Shown here piece by piece: positions 23,035-31,795 of a DNA stretch of 64,000 nucleotides (the stretch's first letter is position 1; each line of letters starts with the position of its first letter). The notes below the pieces were generated by a model. That model did not search any database, was not told the DNA's origin, and was given only the letters and a program-made list of their open reading frames with translations. The DNA comes from CAVQJU01 sp963755195 (lineage in GTDB: Bacteria; Acidobacteriota; Vicinamibacteria; Vicinamibacterales; CAVVIG01). Made by a program: the position numbers and the translations under genes. The stretch spans positions 310,001 through 374,000 of the forward strand of contig CAVWIZ010000008.1 in NCBI GenBank assembly GCA_963755195.1, in the 5' to 3' direction.

Positions 23035-24323
23035 AGCGGCACGCCAGCCGCCAGCAGCACGGCCATCAGCGCGCCGTTGGTCGGCGTGACGAGCTCCGTC
23101 AAACCCGCGCCGGTCTGGTAAGCCAACACCGTCGCCTCGCGTGAAAACCCGAGCAGGTCCGCCACCGGCACGAAAACAGGCATGGTGAGCACGGCCTGGC
23201 CGCTCACGCTCGGCACGGCGACGTGTACCAGCGCGTGAAAGGGAATCATCAGCAGCGCCGCGGAGACGGCCGGCATGTGCGCGAGCGGCGTCACAAGGCT
23301 GTTCAGAATCGTGTCCACGACCCGGCCGTCCTCGAGCACAATCGAGATGCTGCGTGCCGCGCCCACGATCAGCGCCGCGGGCAGCACGCTCTGCATGCCG
23401 TCGAGATACGTGGTCACGGTGTCGGTCAGACCTATGCGGCCAACGAGGCCGGCCACAATCCCTCCGACCAGAAACGCGCCAGACAGCTCGTTGAGTCCCC
23501 AGTCGAACCGGAGCGCTCCGTAGACATAGGCGGCCATGGGCGCAAGCACGATCGCCAGGATGAGAGCGTGCCGCGCGTTGAACGCCGGCACGACCTGTCC
23601 CTGTGCCGCCGTCGTGTCCGACTCGGACCGCGTGCCGCCATCGACTGCTGTCCGCGTCCGCGCCGCGTGGCGCATCGTCAGGCCAATCCACAACGCCATG
23701 CCGACGACGAACATCGCCAGGCGCAGGCCGCCGCGGCCAAGCGGCGGCAGTTGGGCGAGCTTGAGCGCAATACCTGCCTGAAAAGGGTTGGTCGGACCAA
23801 AAGCGCTCCCGACCATCGCGGCGCCGAAGCTCATGGCCACCACCGACACGCGGTCCACGCCAATGCCCACGCCGAGCTTCAGCAGCACGGGCACGAGCGG
23901 AATGATTTCCTCCTCCATGTTTTCAAGCGCGCCCATCGTGCCGAAAAAGAGCGACACGAGCGGAATCACCCAGAGCCCCTGGCCGCCGAACCGACCGACC
24001 AGCATGCCAACCACGGCCGGCAACGTACCCAGCCGATCGACAACCACCCACGCGCCCCCCACAAAGAAGATGACGCCGATGACATCGGCAGCCGCGATGA
24101 ACCCGCGAGGAATCGCCACGACGGCGGCAAACGGCCCGACATGGACCGCGTCGGTCCGGTGATAGGTTCCGGCGACGGCGACGCGCCGTCCTGTCGCGGC
24201 GTCATCCCGGCGATTGTACTGTCCCGCGGGAAGAATCCAGGTGAGCACGGCGGAGACGAGGACCGCGCCGCCCAGCAAGACGAGCGGATGCGGCAGACGG
24301 AGTCGAGGGAGATCCGGCGCCAC
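22953..24323 (-). CDS. YfcC/DcuC-type membrane carrier
   Basis: A 456-aa polytopic protein with about 12 hydrophobic segments. It opens PHPLVLLGGAVLVSAVLTWI followed by LPAGQYNR, the hallmark of the YfcC family, and has GTMGALENMEEEIIPLVPVL, AMVGSAFGPTNPFQ and, late, TNGALMAVLLAAGVP. These loops with TNP/TNG motifs suit an organic- or amino-acid carrier of the DcuC superfamily. Substrate unknown. Its C-terminus overlaps the pabC-like gene tail-to-tail. The TonB-C gene lies 15 nt before in the transcriptional sense on the other side and runs the same way. Confidence 0.82.
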   Translation of the reverse strand: MAPDLPRLRLPHPLVLLGGAVLVSAVLTWILPAGQYNRRDDAATGRRVAVAGTYHRTDAVHVGPFAAVVAIPRGFIAAADVIGVIFFVGGAWVVVDRLGTLPAVVGMLVGRFGGQGLWVIPLVSLFFGTMGALENMEEEIIPLVPVLLKLGVGIGVDRVSVVAMSFGAAMVGSAFGPTNPFQAGIALKLAQLPPLGRGGLRLAMFVVGMALWIGLTMRHAARTRTAVDGGTRSESDTTAAQGQVVPAFNARHALILAIVLAPMAAYVYGALRFDWGLNELSGAFLVGGIVAGLVGRIGLTDTVTTYLDGMQSVLPAALIVGAARSISIVLEDGRVVDTILNSLVTPLAHMPAVSAALLMIPFHALVHVAVPSVSGQAVLTMPVFVPVADLLGFSREATVLAYQTGAGLTELVTPTNGALMAVLLAAGVPLHRWLRFASWGIVALVLVGVLAIVAAL

Positions 24324-24338
24324 GGCGCCGTCATGGTA

Positions 24339-25256
24339 CTACCGTGGGGTCAGGGCGATCTGAATCAGCTTGCGGTATTTCACAGGCAGGCCGTTCAGCG
24401 TCGCGGGCTTGTACCGCCATCCTTGCGTGGCCGCAAGCACCTGCTTGTCGTAGTTCGCATTGACCGAGCCCCGCATCATCGCCGTCGAGACGGCCCCTGT
24501 TTCGTCGATGACGACTTCCACAATGCCAAGAAGCGGTCTGATCACGGCGCCCGGGAACGGCGGCAGCGACTGACGCACGGTGCCGGGCGGCACGACGTTC
24601 GCGTCGACTGAGGCGTAGATGCGAGGGGGCTCTGGCGGCACGGGGACGGAGACGACCACCGCCGGCGCGGGCGGCGGTTCGGGCGCGGGCGGCGGCGCGA
24701 GCGCCTGCAGACTGAGATCGCGGAACCCGACGGTCAGCATGCGCACATCGGTCAGCGGGGACCGGCTGGCTGCGGCCGCGAGGTCGGGGTCGGCAAACAG
24801 ATCGAGCACCTGGCTGAAGGCCTCGGATGCCACCCGATAGTCTTTGCGGTCGAACGCGCTCTTGGCCTCGACGTACTTCTGTTGGACGAGCGCGGGCAGC
24901 ACGCGACGCCGGACGTCGCTGAACGCCGCGCGGACGCGAGGTGATGCGTCGCCGGTCGAGGGATGGTACCAGGGGTCGGCCGATACCACCGCTTCGATGG
25001 CGTGTTCCGCTTCCGTCGCCTTGCCGAGCGCCAGCAGGCAAAACGCACGATAGTGATCGACGGCGCGGCGTTCGTCGTCGCGAACGCCCGCCATGCTGAG
25101 GCGATCGAGAGCCGCCAGCGCGTCTTCGTAGGCCGCCGCGGCATAGAGGTCGCGCGCGGCCGCGAGTGAGTTCTGGGTGAAGACGGCCGCCGGCCACGCG
25201 ACAATCGCGGTGGCGAGAACGCCGCCTGCCCACGCACGGCGAATGCGCCCGCTCAT
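24339..25256 (-). CDS. Secreted protein with TonB-like C-terminal domain
   Basis: 305 aa. A signal segment (GGVLATAIVAWPAAVFT) is followed by TPR-like helices (DLYAAAAYEDALAALDRL, FDRKDYRVASEAFSQVL), a Pro-rich stretch of about 40 residues (PPPAPEPPPAPAVV), and a TonB-C fold ending VEVVIDETGAVSTAMM and WRYKPATLNGLPVKYRK. Such proteins act in the periplasm as TonB-domain proteins of uncertain partner; there is no N-terminal ExbB-type anchor apart from the signal. Its ATG overlaps the TGA of the pseudokinase-PEGA gene by 4 nt, so the two are coupled. Confidence 0.8.
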   Translation of the reverse strand: MSGRIRRAWAGGVLATAIVAWPAAVFTQNSLAAARDLYAAAAYEDALAALDRLSMAGVRDDERRAVDHYRAFCLLALGKATEAEHAIEAVVSADPWYHPSTGDASPRVRAAFSDVRRRVLPALVQQKYVEAKSAFDRKDYRVASEAFSQVLDLFADPDLAAAASRSPLTDVRMLTVGFRDLSLQALAPPPAPEPPPAPAVVVSVPVPPEPPRIYASVDANVVPPGTVRQSLPPFPGAVIRPLLGIVEVVIDETGAVSTAMMRGSVNANYDKQVLAATQGWRYKPATLNGLPVKYRKLIQIALTPR

Positions 25257-27452
25257 TTCTTCCTCATATCGACGCTCAGCCTGGCCGGCGTCGCCAGCGT
25301 AACGGTGACGGCCTGACGCACGTCGCCGAGGTCGGGATTGCGGAACACGATTTCGTGCGTGCCGATCGTCGCCTGCAGGTTGCCGATCGGCGTCTCCCCT
25401 GCCTTCTCGCCGTCAATCCACACTTCAGCCCAGGGGATGGCGTTGACCGCGATCGATCCCATCGGCAGCTTGAGAGCCACCTGCGCCACCTTGCCCGGCG
25501 ACACCTGGACGCTGCGCGTCACGCGATAGCCGAGGGCGTCGTTGACGAGATCGATCTGATGGTTGCCGGCGGCCACCATGATGCGATCGGTCTGGCTGCT
25601 GCCGAGCAGCCGACCCTTCTCGAAGAGCTGCACGTCCGCGGCGGACGTCACCGAGATCCATCCGGAGAGCGACGCACCGGCCGGCACGCCGAGCGGTACG
25701 ACGAGTGACGAGGTCATTCCGGCTTCGACGGTCACCGACTGGATGACCGATCCGGTGTCGCCCGCGACCACCACTTCGTGCTCACCCGGATCGAGATTGG
25801 CGACGGTAACCGGCGAGGGGCCGCGCGATACCGAGTCCACCGTGACCTGCGCGCCGGCCGGATCCGTCCGGACCTGCAGACGCCCGGTCGTCGCGCTGCT
25901 CTTGGAGAGCTCGATGTACTGAGAAATCTGCGCGCCGGCCGTCACGGCTACCGCCATCGTCCGCGGCTCGCCCGCGCCGCGCAGTTCGAGCTGGTGCGTT
26001 CCGGCCGGAAGGGTCAGAGTGGCCGGCGTCACACCCCTCAACTCGCCGTCTACCACCACCTGCGCGCCGACCGGATTCGAATTCACGGTCACGGTGCCGG
26101 TGCTGGCGCTCGCCACGCCCGTGCCGCTGGCAAACACGTATCGGCGCGCGGCGAACATGCCGCCAGCCGTGACCGCGATCAGCACAACGGCCGCCGCGAC
26201 GGCGCCCGCCCGCCCGGCGGACGGTGAGTCTGGCGCCGGGCCGATGGTGCGCGATTCCACGTCAGCCGGCGATGCCGGCGGCGGCGCGAGCCGTGGGGTG
26301 CCGGACGCCGCGTTCGGCGAAGGCAAGTCCTGGCGATGCACATCCGGCCGAGCCACCTCCAGCCGTGGCGCGGCCGCCCGGGGCGTCTCAAGGCGTGGCG
26401 CATTCGTCAAAGGCACCTCCACACGTGGCGGGTTCGGACGAGGCACGTCCGCGCGCGGCACCGGTCGCAACATGCGCGAGGCGAGCGGCGCCGGCTCGGC
26501 GGCACTCTCCGTGCGAGGCTGAGCCGGAGCGGCCGACGGCGGTGCGGACTCTGTCTCCCGATCGTGATACCGGCTGAGGAACCCTTCGAGGCTCGCGGGT
26601 TCCGCGCTGGCAGGGCTGTCGAATGAAACCACGCGGTCGAGCTCAGCGCCCGCTTCGGCCACCGACGCAAACGCGGAACGCAACTCGAGTTGGAGCGCTC
26701 GCGACAGCCATGCGCGCAGATCCGGCGACAGCGGCTCGAGGTCGCCCCTGGTTGAGATCGCCAGCACCGATCCGACCAGCTCGTTCAACCTTGCCGGGTA
26801 CTCGGTACTCCTTGAGGAGGCGCCCGAGCATCAGCGACAGCGCCACAACGCCGATCTGCGTGACGTCGACGCGATGATCGAAGCGCGGCAATCCGGCCGA
26901 CCGTGGCAACGCGACTCGCAGATCCTTCCAGTAGCGCTGATGCGAGTAGCGAAGCTGTTCGAGCGCCGAGCCCGTCACGTGATCGAGGATGACCAGCCGG
27001 CCGCGCGGCGTGATGACGAGACGTTCCGGGGCCAGCGCGCCGTGGGCGATCTCGCGGTCCTGCTCGTGGAGCGTCGCGACGGCGGACAGAAGTTGCCGGG
27101 TGACCCACAACGATGTGTGAATGTCGAACGGCATGTGGCGCTGTTCGGCCCCCTGCAGCAGCTCCGAAAGCCTGGTGCCGACTGCGGCGTCGGAGGTCAC
27201 CGCCAGCAGCGTTCCGTTGCTCACACGGTCTACGCTGCGGACATGGCTGAAGCAGGGATGACGAAAACCGGCGAGGTGCGTGACGCGAGTGCGCAGCGAC
27301 GATTCGAACGATGGCGCGGCCGCCAACTCGTCGTTGACGTACCACACGTCAACGGCTTCCTTGCCGGCAGGATCGGCCAGGCGTCGCCGCTCGCCAAGAC
27401 CGTCACTGAAGACGGCCGAATTCGTCATGGAGAGCGCAAAAGCCTGATCCAT
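25253..27452 (-). pseudogene. Pseudokinase-PEGA membrane protein, frameshifted by a 7-bp duplication
   Basis: With the frame restored this is one protein of about 730 aa. The N-terminal 230 residues are kinase-like but catalytically dead: HRD is HGA (IAHGALAPERLVI) and DFG is DHV. A Pro/Arg-rich linker with PRLEV-type repeats follows, then one membrane segment (AVAAAVVLIAVTAGGMFAA) and four or five PEGA-like strands repeats outside (VTVNSNPVGAQVVVDGE, LQVRTDPAGAQVTVDS). The frame is broken at 26797-26810, where GGTACTC is present twice in tandem; one copy gives an uninterrupted frame reading KEYPARLNELVGS. Coupled with the TonB-C gene. Likely a cytoplasmic sensor linked to an extracytoplasmic domain. 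Listed as pseudogene because of the lesion, which may be an error. Confidence 0.8.
26797..26810. repeat. 7-bp tandem duplication GGTACTC x2
   Basis: Two adjacent copies of GGTACTC. Removing one rejoins the pseudokinase and PEGA halves in one frame; the span length (2200 nt, 1 modulo 3) agrees. Confidence 0.9.
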
Positions 27453-27672
27453 ATGGTCCCCGATTGGTCCTGAGTGTTCAGGAGCCGTGCGCAATCCGTG
27501 CCGATTACCAATCTGTCGGAGCCCCGCGACGGCGCGTTCGCAACCTGTTTCAACCGTTCACGTTGGCTCGGTGCCCCGGCGCCAGCCACCCGGCTTTCCC
27601 TCACGACCCCCGACGAACCGTTTACAGAAACGTCCTGCCGCGGAGAAATCTGAAAACGTCGCCGGATTTGGC

Positions 27673-27678
27673 CATACT
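27673..27678 (+). promoter_or_regulatory. Candidate -10 box for the GlcG/HbpS gene
   Basis: CATACT lies 6 nt before the ATG. No Shine-Dalgarno is visible. Confidence 0.4.
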
Positions 27679-27684
27679 CTCCGG

Positions 27685-28095
27685 ATGGCACAGTCTTACG
27701 GTCCTCCCATCAGGCTCGACTCCGCGAAACTGGCGGCCGCCGCGGCCCTGGCCGAAGCCAGGCGGAACACCTGGACGATGGCGGTCGCCATCGTCGACAC
27801 CGCGGGCGAGCTCGTCTACTTCGAGAAAATGGACGACACGCAAAACGGCAGCGTGAGGGTGGCCGTCGCGAAGGCGCGATCGGCTGCTCTCTTCAAGCGA
27901 CCGACGAAGGCCTTTCAGGACACGCTGACGGCCACAGGCGATGGCCTGCGGATTCTCGGTCTTGCGGGCGCGGTTCCCGTGGAAGGCGGCGTGCCGATCG
28001 TCATTGATGGCGTGATTGTCGGGGCGATTGGCGTGTCGGGCGGCACCAGCCAGCAGGACGGCGAGTGCGCGAAGGCCGGCGTCGGCGCGGTGTAG
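27685..28095 (+). CDS. GlcG/HbpS-family heme-binding-like protein
   Basis: A 136-aa single GlcG/HbpS domain: KLAAAAALAEARRNTWTMAV, VDTAGELVYFEKMDDTQ, VAVAKARSAALFKRPTK and the glycine-rich GGVPIVIDGVIVGAIGVSGG with SQQDGECAKAG. HbpS-type members bind heme or act in redox sensing; many GlcG-like ones have no proven function. No signal peptide, so cytoplasmic. ATG at 27685 starts the domain and lies 6 nt after a CATACT hexamer (27673-27678), suggesting a leaderless mRNA. Followed by a twin palindrome before a convergent gene. Confidence 0.85.
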   Translation: MAQSYGPPIRLDSAKLAAAAALAEARRNTWTMAVAIVDTAGELVYFEKMDDTQNGSVRVAVAKARSAALFKRPTKAFQDTLTATGDGLRILGLAGAVPVEGGVPIVIDGVIVGAIGVSGGTSQQDGECAKAGVGAV

Positions 28096-28107
28096 CGGGG
28101 CAACCTG

Positions 28108-28160
28108 TCGTAGGGCGGGGCTTTCAGCCCCGCCGGTCGCGGGCCTGAAAGGCCCGCGCT
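28108..28160. terminator. Twin REP-like palindrome between convergent genes
   Basis: Two perfect hairpins, GGCGGGGCTTTCAGCCCCGCC and CGCGGGCCTGAAAGGCCCGCG, each with a short TTC- or TGAAA-type loop, are bounded by CGTAG and GCTACG. Head-to-head pairs of this kind are classic REP/BIME elements and also good two-way terminators. Confidence 0.8.
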
Positions 28161-29040
28161 ACGGAACGACGCGCCCGCCGGTGACGAACCGCTGGTAGCC
28201 GGTGAACGTGTGCGTCATTCGAATCGAAGCGAACCCGCCGCGGGCGACGGACACGGTGACGATCGATTCAGGCAGCATCACGATTTCATCGGGGTCGGTA
28301 AACGCCACCGCCTTGTAGCGAATCGACTCGTCGGCGCGTTCGAAGGTCAGCCAGGCGGGGGTGTCTGAGCGGCGCTGCGGGCTGGGGATCGCGAGCTCGA
28401 GCGGACCACTCATCTGCTCGTCGATCCGCAGTACGTCGCCGGAGGCGCTGTCGATCCAGACGCGCCCCGTGGTACGACCAGGGGCATTGACCGACACGCA
28501 CCCGTCGCGCCACGTGGCCTCTACCGGCCCAGCGCCGACCGGTGCGTAGCCGATCGAGGCGACCGATCGGCCATTCGAGCGGCTGTTGCCTTTGTACGAG
28601 AATCTGTACTCGGGCTGATGTATCGGCAACAGGAACGACAGCGGATCGAGCGCGATAGGGTTCGGATCGAGACAGTCGGGGTCCCCCTTCGGTTTCGGCA
28701 CACGTCCATTCACCGTCTTGAGCTGCCGGACGACGTTGACTTCGGGCATCGGGTCGGCGTCTGTCGCCCCGTCCCGCGACACGCGCAACTCGTAGACCAG
28801 TACGCGCACGTGCGGCTCGGGAACCATGTTGCGGTCCATCCTCTGGACGCGCACGGTCTCGACACACATGATGCTTTGCGCACGGGCGTAGTAGGCTTCG
28901 ACGCGTTCGCCGACGCGCGCGAGCAAGCCGGCCAGATCGACCGGGATGTCTGGCGCCGCGGCCGCCGACGCGCCGACGAGCGCGGCAGCGGCTGCTGTCA
29001 GCGCCGTGAACGACAAGGTGCCGGCGCGGAGTTTCAGCAC
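28159..29040 (-). CDS. Secreted hypothetical protein, acidobacterial type
   Basis: 293 aa, signal peptide LSFTALTAAAAALVGASAAA. The mature part begins with a helix ARVGERVEAYYARAQSIMCVE and continues with long beta strands, e.g. EYRFSYKGNSRSNGRS and TTGRVWIDSASGDVLRIDEQ, a layout like LolA/outer-membrane-associated lipid-binding barrels common in Acidobacteria. Two cysteines (IMCVETV, DGCVSV) could be structural. Function unknown. GTG at 29040 has a TAGGCT hexamer 6 nt upstream on the minus strand and no Shine-Dalgarno. Confidence 0.65.
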   Translation of the reverse strand: MLKLRAGTLSFTALTAAAAALVGASAAAAPDIPVDLAGLLARVGERVEAYYARAQSIMCVETVRVQRMDRNMVPEPHVRVLVYELRVSRDGATDADPMPEVNVVRQLKTVNGRVPKPKGDPDCLDPNPIALDPLSFLLPIHQPEYRFSYKGNSRSNGRSVASIGYAPVGAGPVEATWRDGCVSVNAPGRTTGRVWIDSASGDVLRIDEQMSGPLELAIPSPQRRSDTPAWLTFERADESIRYKAVAFTDPDEIVMLPESIVTVSVARGGFASIRMTHTFTGYQRFVTGGRVVP

Positions 29041-29185
29041 GGCCCCAGCCTACACCAAGGCATTCTGGAAAATTTGGTAAACTGGCTGTTTGCCGAGTGG
29101 CTCGTGGAGCGGGCAGGGTCGCCGCGTCATGCCGGGTCGATAGTCCGGCGAGTGCTACACTGACTTCTCTGTCTCGCGTCGGTAT

Positions 29186-29261
29186 GGTGGGCGTAGTTCA
29201 GTGGTAGAACGCCGGTCTGTGGCACCGGAAGTCGCGGGTTCAATCCCCGTCGCCCACCCCA
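29186..29261 (+). tRNA. tRNA-His (GUG)
   Basis: A full cloverleaf. The acceptor stem GTGGGCG pairs with CGCCCAC, and an extra G at 29186 (G-1) faces C73, the tRNA-His identity pair. Anticodon GTG lies in GTCTGTGGCAC, the T arm is GCGGGTTCAATCCCCGT, and CCA is encoded. TACACT at 29154-29159 is a likely -10. Confidence 0.95.
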
Positions 29262-29291
29262 TTCTGCTTCTGGTCCCCTCGCGGCTCGTCG

Positions 29292-30198
29292 CTATTGCGA
29301 CCGCTCCTGCGCACGCCCGCCCGCCAGGATGTTCGGCGTCGCGTAGTTGCCTTCCTCGCACGCGTATTCGAACATCTGGTACTTCGAGTCCCTCGTGAGC
29401 GGCATCCGCACGGTCCACGGCTTCGTGTAGACATTCGGATCGTTCACGGTGACCTGGTACTCGATCGTGTTCGCGTCCACCGGTGTGAAGCGTTCCACGA
29501 CATGGAGCGCCTCGCTTTGTGGAATTCCGCGGATCCGTGCCGTCGCCGCACTGGTCGCAATGGCTCCTTTGTCGTTGTAGTTGGTCGTCTCGACGACGAG
29601 CGTGTTGCCATCCCAGCGGCCGCGGGAGTCGCCGTCCCATTGGCGGATCTTCGCACCGAGCGGCGGGCGTCCGTCGAGCGGGATGATGCGCGTGTTGTGG
29701 ATCATCTCGTAGACGATCACAACGTACCCCGGCGTCTGGATGAACCGGTACCCGTTGTTATAACCCGCCGGAAACATCCCCGCCGGAATCCCGCGCGTGA
29801 TACAGCGCTCCCACGGCGTCTGGTGCACCCAGTGATCGGCCACGTGCTCGAGGTCGTACGCGCGTTTCGTCCTCCGCCCACTTCATCACGGGCACCTTGC
29901 CATCGGGCGGGTCGATGACCATCGACGGCCGGGGAGCCTTCATCGGGCTGTCGTGGTCGGTCCAGTGCGACGGCGGATTCACGGCGGGGCCGGGGACGGG
30001 CGGCGGTGTCGCCGGGGCAGCCGGGGCCGCCGGTTCAAACGGTGTGCTGTCGAAATTGACCCACATGCCGCGCAGGTCGGGCTGTCCATCGGGCGTGCGG
30101 CCGGGCACGAAACCCTTGACCTGCCCGGCGAGCGTCTGCGGCGCCACGGCAAGGGCGGCCGCGAAAACACAGAGGGAAAGCGCGACTCGTTGAGACAT
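29292..30198 (-). pseudogene. Secreted hypothetical protein, one extra base
   Basis: A protein of about 301 aa in two frames. The N-terminal part has a signal peptide (SQRVALSLCVFAAALAVAP), then GRTPDGQPDLRGMWVNFDS and a Pro-rich section; after an extra base near 29865 the other frame continues KRAYDLEHVADHWVHQTPWE, CITRGIPAGMFPAGYNNGYR, YVVIVYEMIHNTRIIPLDG and WDGNTLVVETTNYNDKG. Proteins with this GxPDLxGxW start and GNTLVVETTN end are abundant in Acidobacteria and Proteobacteria as secreted proteins of unknown function. The span is 1 modulo 3, as one insertion predicts. Probably functional in the organism. Confidence 0.7.
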
Positions 30199-30311
30199 GG
30201 TCACACCTCAAATGCGGGTTCCGTTATACTCTTTCCCGCTCCGATTATTCTGGATCGACTCATTCGAGATGTCATGACTCAAATCCGCCGTGTCCGCGCC
30301 ACCCAAAAACC

Positions 30312-31716
30312 ATGAACCCAAAGAGCCTGGAAGATCTGCTGAAAGCCGCCGGAAACCCTGTCAACCTGCTCCGCAATTCGCAGATCGGAGCCTATGTCTA
30401 TCCGGTCGTGCCGGCCGAATACACGAACTGGCGCGACGAACAACGCGCCTGGCGGGACACCTGCGTTCTGTTCGACCAGTCTCACCACATGGTGGAGCAG
30501 TACGTTGAGGGCCCCGATGCCCTGAAACTGCTTCTCCCATCTGGCGATCAACAGCTTTGCCAAGTTTCCGGTCAACAGAGCCAAGCAATTCATTCCGTGC
30601 ACCTACGACGGCTATGTGATTGGCGACGGGATTCTCTTTCATCTGGAAGAGAACAAGCTCAGTCTTCGTCGGGCGCGCGCCGTCGGCCAGCTGGATTCAG
30701 TTTCACGCCGCAGACGGGCGGATACAACGTGACGACGAAGAAAGACGACCGATCGCCGTCTCGCCCGAGCGGGAAGCCCGTCGTTCGCAACTTCTACCGC
30801 TACCAGATTCAAGGGCCGAACGCGAAGCAGGTGATCGAAAAGCTGAACGGCGGGCCCGTTCCGGACATCAAGTTCTTCAGCATGGACGTCATCACCATCG
30901 CGGGACGGAAAGTTCGCGCGCTGCGTCACGGCATGGCCGGCGCGCCGGGGCTCGAGGTGTGGGGGCCCTACGCGGAAGGCGAGGAAATTCGGGCGGCCAT
31001 CGTCGACGCCGGCAAGGATTTCGGCATGCGTCAGGTCGGCAATCGCGCGTACGCGACCAACACCCTGGAATCCGGCTGGATTCCGTCGCCGCTGCCGGCG
31101 GTCTACACCGGCGAGAAGCATGAAGGCCTACCGGCAGTGGTTGCCGGCGACGAGCTATGAAGGCACGGGCTCTCTCGGCGGCAGTTTCTCTTCCAGCAAC
31201 ATCGAAGACTACTACCTGACGCCATACGAACTGGGCTACGGACCGTTCGTCAAGTTCGACCACGATTTCATCGGCCGGGAAGCCCTGGAGAAGATCGCCG
31301 GCAAGCCGCAACGGCGGAAGGTGACGTTCACGTGGAACGCCGACGATGTGAGCAAGGTATTCCGATCCATGTTCGAGCCGGGCGCGGACCACTACAAGTA
31401 CATCGATCTGCCGCTGTCGAACTACGCGTCGGCGTCCTACGACAAGGTGCTGAACGCGGGAAAGATGGTCGGCATCTCGATGTTCAGCGGCTACAGCTAC
31501 AACGAGCGGTCGATGCTCTCGCTGGGCGTCGTGGACCCCGACATCGAGATCGGCAACGAGGTGACGCTCGTCTGGGGCGAAGAGGGCGGCGGTTCGCAGA
31601 AGACGACCGTCGAGCGCCACAAGCAAATCGAAATCCGGGCGATTGTCAGCCCCGCCCCCTACTCTGAAGTCGCTCGCAAGTCGTACGCGGCAGGTTGGCG
31701 TACAGACCAGCGATAA
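30312..31716 (+). pseudogene. LigM-like THF-dependent aromatic O-demethylase (GcvT family), four extra bases
   Basis: Joined across frames this is a 467-aa aminomethyltransferase-fold protein: IGAYVYPVVPAEYTNWRDEQ, FDQSHHMVEQYVEGPDALKL, FIPCTYDGYVIGDGILFHLE, RNFYRYQIQGPNAKQVIEKL, RALRHGMAGAPGLEVWGPY and YELGYGPFVKFDHDFIGREA. These match the LigM/DesA branch (vanillate or syringate O-demethylation, methyl passed to tetrahydrofolate) rather than glycine-cleavage GcvT. Extra bases lie near 30530, 30665, 30715 and 31110, and the span is 1 modulo 3 as four insertions predict. All domains are conserved between lesions, so decay is unlikely to be old. Substrate is an inference. Confidence 0.75.
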
Positions 31717-31795
31717 GCCCGAACGGCGGGTTCCTGCGCGTAACAACGCGAAAGCCGATCACGTTTCGGAAAGGCATTAGAATCAACACCCGCTC

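Noticed and set aside
29160..29300. tRNA-associated integrated element at tRNA-His or tRNA-Arg
   Set aside because: No integrase, no direct repeat of the tRNA 3' end and no foreign gene block was seen next to either tRNA.
30312..31716. Programmed +1 frameshifting in the O-demethylase gene
   Set aside because: The four break points share no slippery codon, stop codon or structure, and the same kind of break occurs in unrelated genes.
30312..31716. Glycine cleavage T protein (gcvT)
   Set aside because: Motifs fit the LigM/DesA branch better and no gcvH or gcvP lies nearby.
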